Shown here: in pieces, positions 4,492-6,110 of the stretch
How positions within the stretch are numbered: the stretch's first letter is position 1
Layout: each line of letters begins with the position of its first letter
Source of the DNA: an uncultured Oscillospiraceae bacterium
Lineage (GTDB): Bacteria; Bacillota; Clostridia; Oscillospirales; Acutalibacteraceae
Length of the DNA: 6,110 bases
Assembly: GCA_958451705.1 (NCBI GenBank)
Contig: CAUDRD010000108.1
Coordinates: 1-6,110, forward strand
Reading direction: 5' to 3'
Made by a program: the position numbers and the translations under genes
Notes under the pieces: model-generated
The model's database searches: none
What the model was told of the DNA's origin: nothing
What the model saw: the letters and a program-made list of their open reading frames with translations, nothing else

Positions 4492-6110
4492 CTATTTGCA
4501 GTGCATATATTCATCCGCCTCGTACCATTTTACAAGAAATCCGGCGCCGTGAGAGCAGAAAACCGAATCGGCGGAATTTTCCGTATCCCGCTCCCTGTCG
4601 TATCCGATTTTCTCGATCACCTCGTCGCTGTTGTGGCATTCTCTGTAACCCGTAAGGCTGCCAAAGAAAACACCTTTTCCTGAGGTAAAGGCGGCAATTT
4701 CCCTGCCGTAATTCATTATTTCCGAAAGGGGACACACTCCGCTTATTACGGTTTTATCCCCCTGGGTTTCCGGCGGAGAAAATTCTCCGCTCATTTTGGT
4801 TATATCCGAAAGTACCCTGCCTGTAAATTCCATGGGTACCTGAATCCTGAATTTATACCAGGGCTCCAAAAGTACATTCTGAGCTTTAAAAAGGCCCTGA
4901 CGCACTGCGGCATATACGGCTTTTCTAAAATCCCCGCCCTCGGTGTGCTTTAAGTGGCTTCTGCCTGCGGTGAGGGTGAATTTTATGTCTGTTATGGGAA
5001 AGCCAGTTAAAGCTCCCGCATGCTCTTTTTCAAAAAGATGTGTTTCAATAAGCCTCTGCCAGTTAAGGGAAAGGTCGTCGGTGGAAACCTTGCTCTGGAA
5101 GGTGATTCCGCTGCCCCGTGGAGCTTCCTCCAAAAGAAAATGCACTTCTGCATAGTGCTTTAAAGGCTCATAGTGTCCCGCTCCTTCGGATTTGCCCTTT
5201 ATAGTTTCCATATATACTATATTTGGTTCACCGAAAGTTATGTTTTCGCCGAACCTTTTGTTAATGGTATCACGGAGAACTTCAAGCTCAACAGTACCCA
5301 TAACACGGACAGTAATCTCCTTTGTCCTCTCGTTCCATTTTACGCTTAGGGTAGGTTCTTCATCTTCCAGTATTTTAAAATATTGGAGGATTTTAACGGG
5401 ATCTTTATCCGGGGGAAACTCAGCCTTTGCAAAAAGAGCTGGGGTAATCGAAAAATCCGATTCCATTTTATTTTCCCCGATAAAAGTTCCGCTTTTTGCC
5501 TTTAAAAGACCGTTGACGGCGCAGACGTCTCCGGCGGAAACTTCTCCCACAGGGGTGGATTTATTGCCGGAATAAATCCTTATTTCGTTTACTTTTTCTC
5601 CGTCTATAATATCCTTTGCTTTAAGGGAGCCGGAAAGGACTTTTAAAAATACGGTTCTGTCGCTTTTATTTCTCCTTATTTTCCACACAAAGGCGGAAAA
5701 TTCACCGTCGGGATTATAGTAAGTTTCCGTAAGCTCATCTAAAGACGAAAGAAACTCTTTAATGCCTTCTCCGCTGAGAGCGCAGCCTTTGAAAACAGGG
5801 AAAAGCTTTCGTCTGTTTATTAGCTTTCGGCAGGCAGGGACAAATTTTTCTTTGTTAAATCCGTTCTCCAAATATTCCTCGGTAAGCTCATCGTCAAGGC
5901 AGGCGATTTCTTCCGCCGATTCACTGAGATTTTCACAGAAAATAAATCCTTCGCCGAATTCCTCTTTGAGCTTTGAGATAACTCCTTGTACATCGGCACC
6001 CTCACGGTCGGGTTTTTTTTTAAATAATAAAAACGGAAAAAATTTATTTTTTATAATTTTAAAAAGGGTAAAAGTGTGTCTATGTAAAAACACAACCGCG
6101 CGGACCCCCC
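4492..6110 (-). CDS. TetM/EF-G-like translation factor GTPase, 5' end cut off by window edge
   Basis: The frame is open to the right edge. A GTG at 6093 could be called a start, but the match to TetM-type proteins continues through it. The 533 residues from that GTG plus the roughly 100 missing ones equal a normal length near 640, so the gene is cut by the edge rather than short. The missing part would hold the P-loop, switch I and DxPG motifs. Numbered from the GTG, PDREGADV (28-35) matches the segment after NKxD. Domain II-like sequence runs from about 130 to 220, GTVELEV (266-272) and VYMETIKG (296-303) fit the domain III region, HTEGGDFR lies in domain IV, and GYREC is near the end. The C-terminus is an extended SVFCSHGAGFLVKWYEADEYMH. 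These proteins bind the ribosome like EF-G. Tetracycline protection is uncertain because the domain IV loop differs from TetM. Confidence 0.82.
   Translation of the reverse strand, partial: GVRAVVFLHRHTFTLFKIIKNKFFPFLLFKKKPDREGADVQGVISKLKEEFGEGFIFCENLSESAEEIACLDDELTEEYLENGFNKEKFVPACRKLINRRKLFPVFKGCALSGEGIKEFLSSLDELTETYYNPDGEFSAFVWKIRRNKSDRTVFLKVLSGSLKAKDIIDGEKVNEIRIYSGNKSTPVGEVSAGDVCAVNGLLKAKSGTFIGENKMESDFSITPALFAKAEFPPDKDPVKILQYFKILEDEEPTLSVKWNERTKEITVRVMGTVELEVLRDTINKRFGENITFGEPNIVYMETIKGKSEGAGHYEPLKHYAEVHFLLEEAPRGSGITFQSKVSTDDLSLNWQRLIETHLFEKEHAGALTGFPITDIKFTLTAGRSHLKHTEGGDFRKAVYAAVRQGLFKAQNVLLEPWYKFRIQVPMEFTGRVLSDITKMSGEFSPPETQGDKTVISGVCPLSEIMNYGREIAAFTSGKGVFFGSLTGYRECHNSDEVIEKIGYDRERDTENSADSVFCSHGAGFLVKWYEADEYMHCK

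Noticed and set aside
4492..6093. Complete 533-residue TetM-like protein starting at the GTG at 6093
   Set aside because: Family similarity and the open frame continue through the GTG to the edge, no convincing ribosome binding site precedes it, and essential GTPase motifs would be missing.

Overview
The window looks like part of a Clostridia (Bacillota) chromosome, probably from a gut-type anaerobe. The reasons are strong AGGAGG-type ribosome binding sites, a 2-hydroxyacyl-CoA dehydratase-family gene pair, a TetM/EF-G-like translation GTPase of the kind common in Clostridia, and a GH13 oligo-1,6-glucosidase. This is a judgement from protein families, since no taxonomic marker is present. All four convincing genes lie on the minus strand. 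Both ends of the window cut through a gene, and the odd length suggests a whole metagenomic contig (inference).

Read in transcription order, from high to low coordinates, the first unit starts beyond the right edge. It has a TetM/EF-G-like GTPase gene (from the right edge to 4492, missing about 100 N-terminal residues) and then a GH13 oligo-1,6-glucosidase gene, malL-like (4479-2821). The two are 12 nt apart and probably co-transcribed. The unit ends at a good Rho-independent terminator at 2724-2774. Its final ~100 bases at the right edge keep the reading frame but have lost the near-invariant NKxD GTPase motif, which looks like poor sequence at a contig end or a decayed GTPase.

The stretch from about 1930 to 2720 has no convincing gene. 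It is a patchwork of short repeats: a 24-nt direct repeat (two copies, 64-nt period), a 51-nt double-hairpin element (two copies 151 nt apart, with changes that mostly keep the predicted stems), a separate 10-bp hairpin, and small palindromes. This is the least explained part of the window and the best candidate for an interspersed repeat family.

The second unit starts at a sigma-70-type promoter (TTGACT-17 nt-TAAAAT, 1905-1877). It carries two tandem 2-hydroxyacyl-CoA dehydratase-family (HgdB/BcrC-like) genes. The first is complete (1845-571). The second (561 to the left edge) has its Shine-Dalgarno sequence on the first gene's stop codon, so the two are probably translationally coupled and work as partners. 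The ATP-dependent activase such proteins need is not in the window and may lie past the left edge. I see no clear evidence for an RNA gene, a CRISPR array, an insertion sequence or a complete mobile element.
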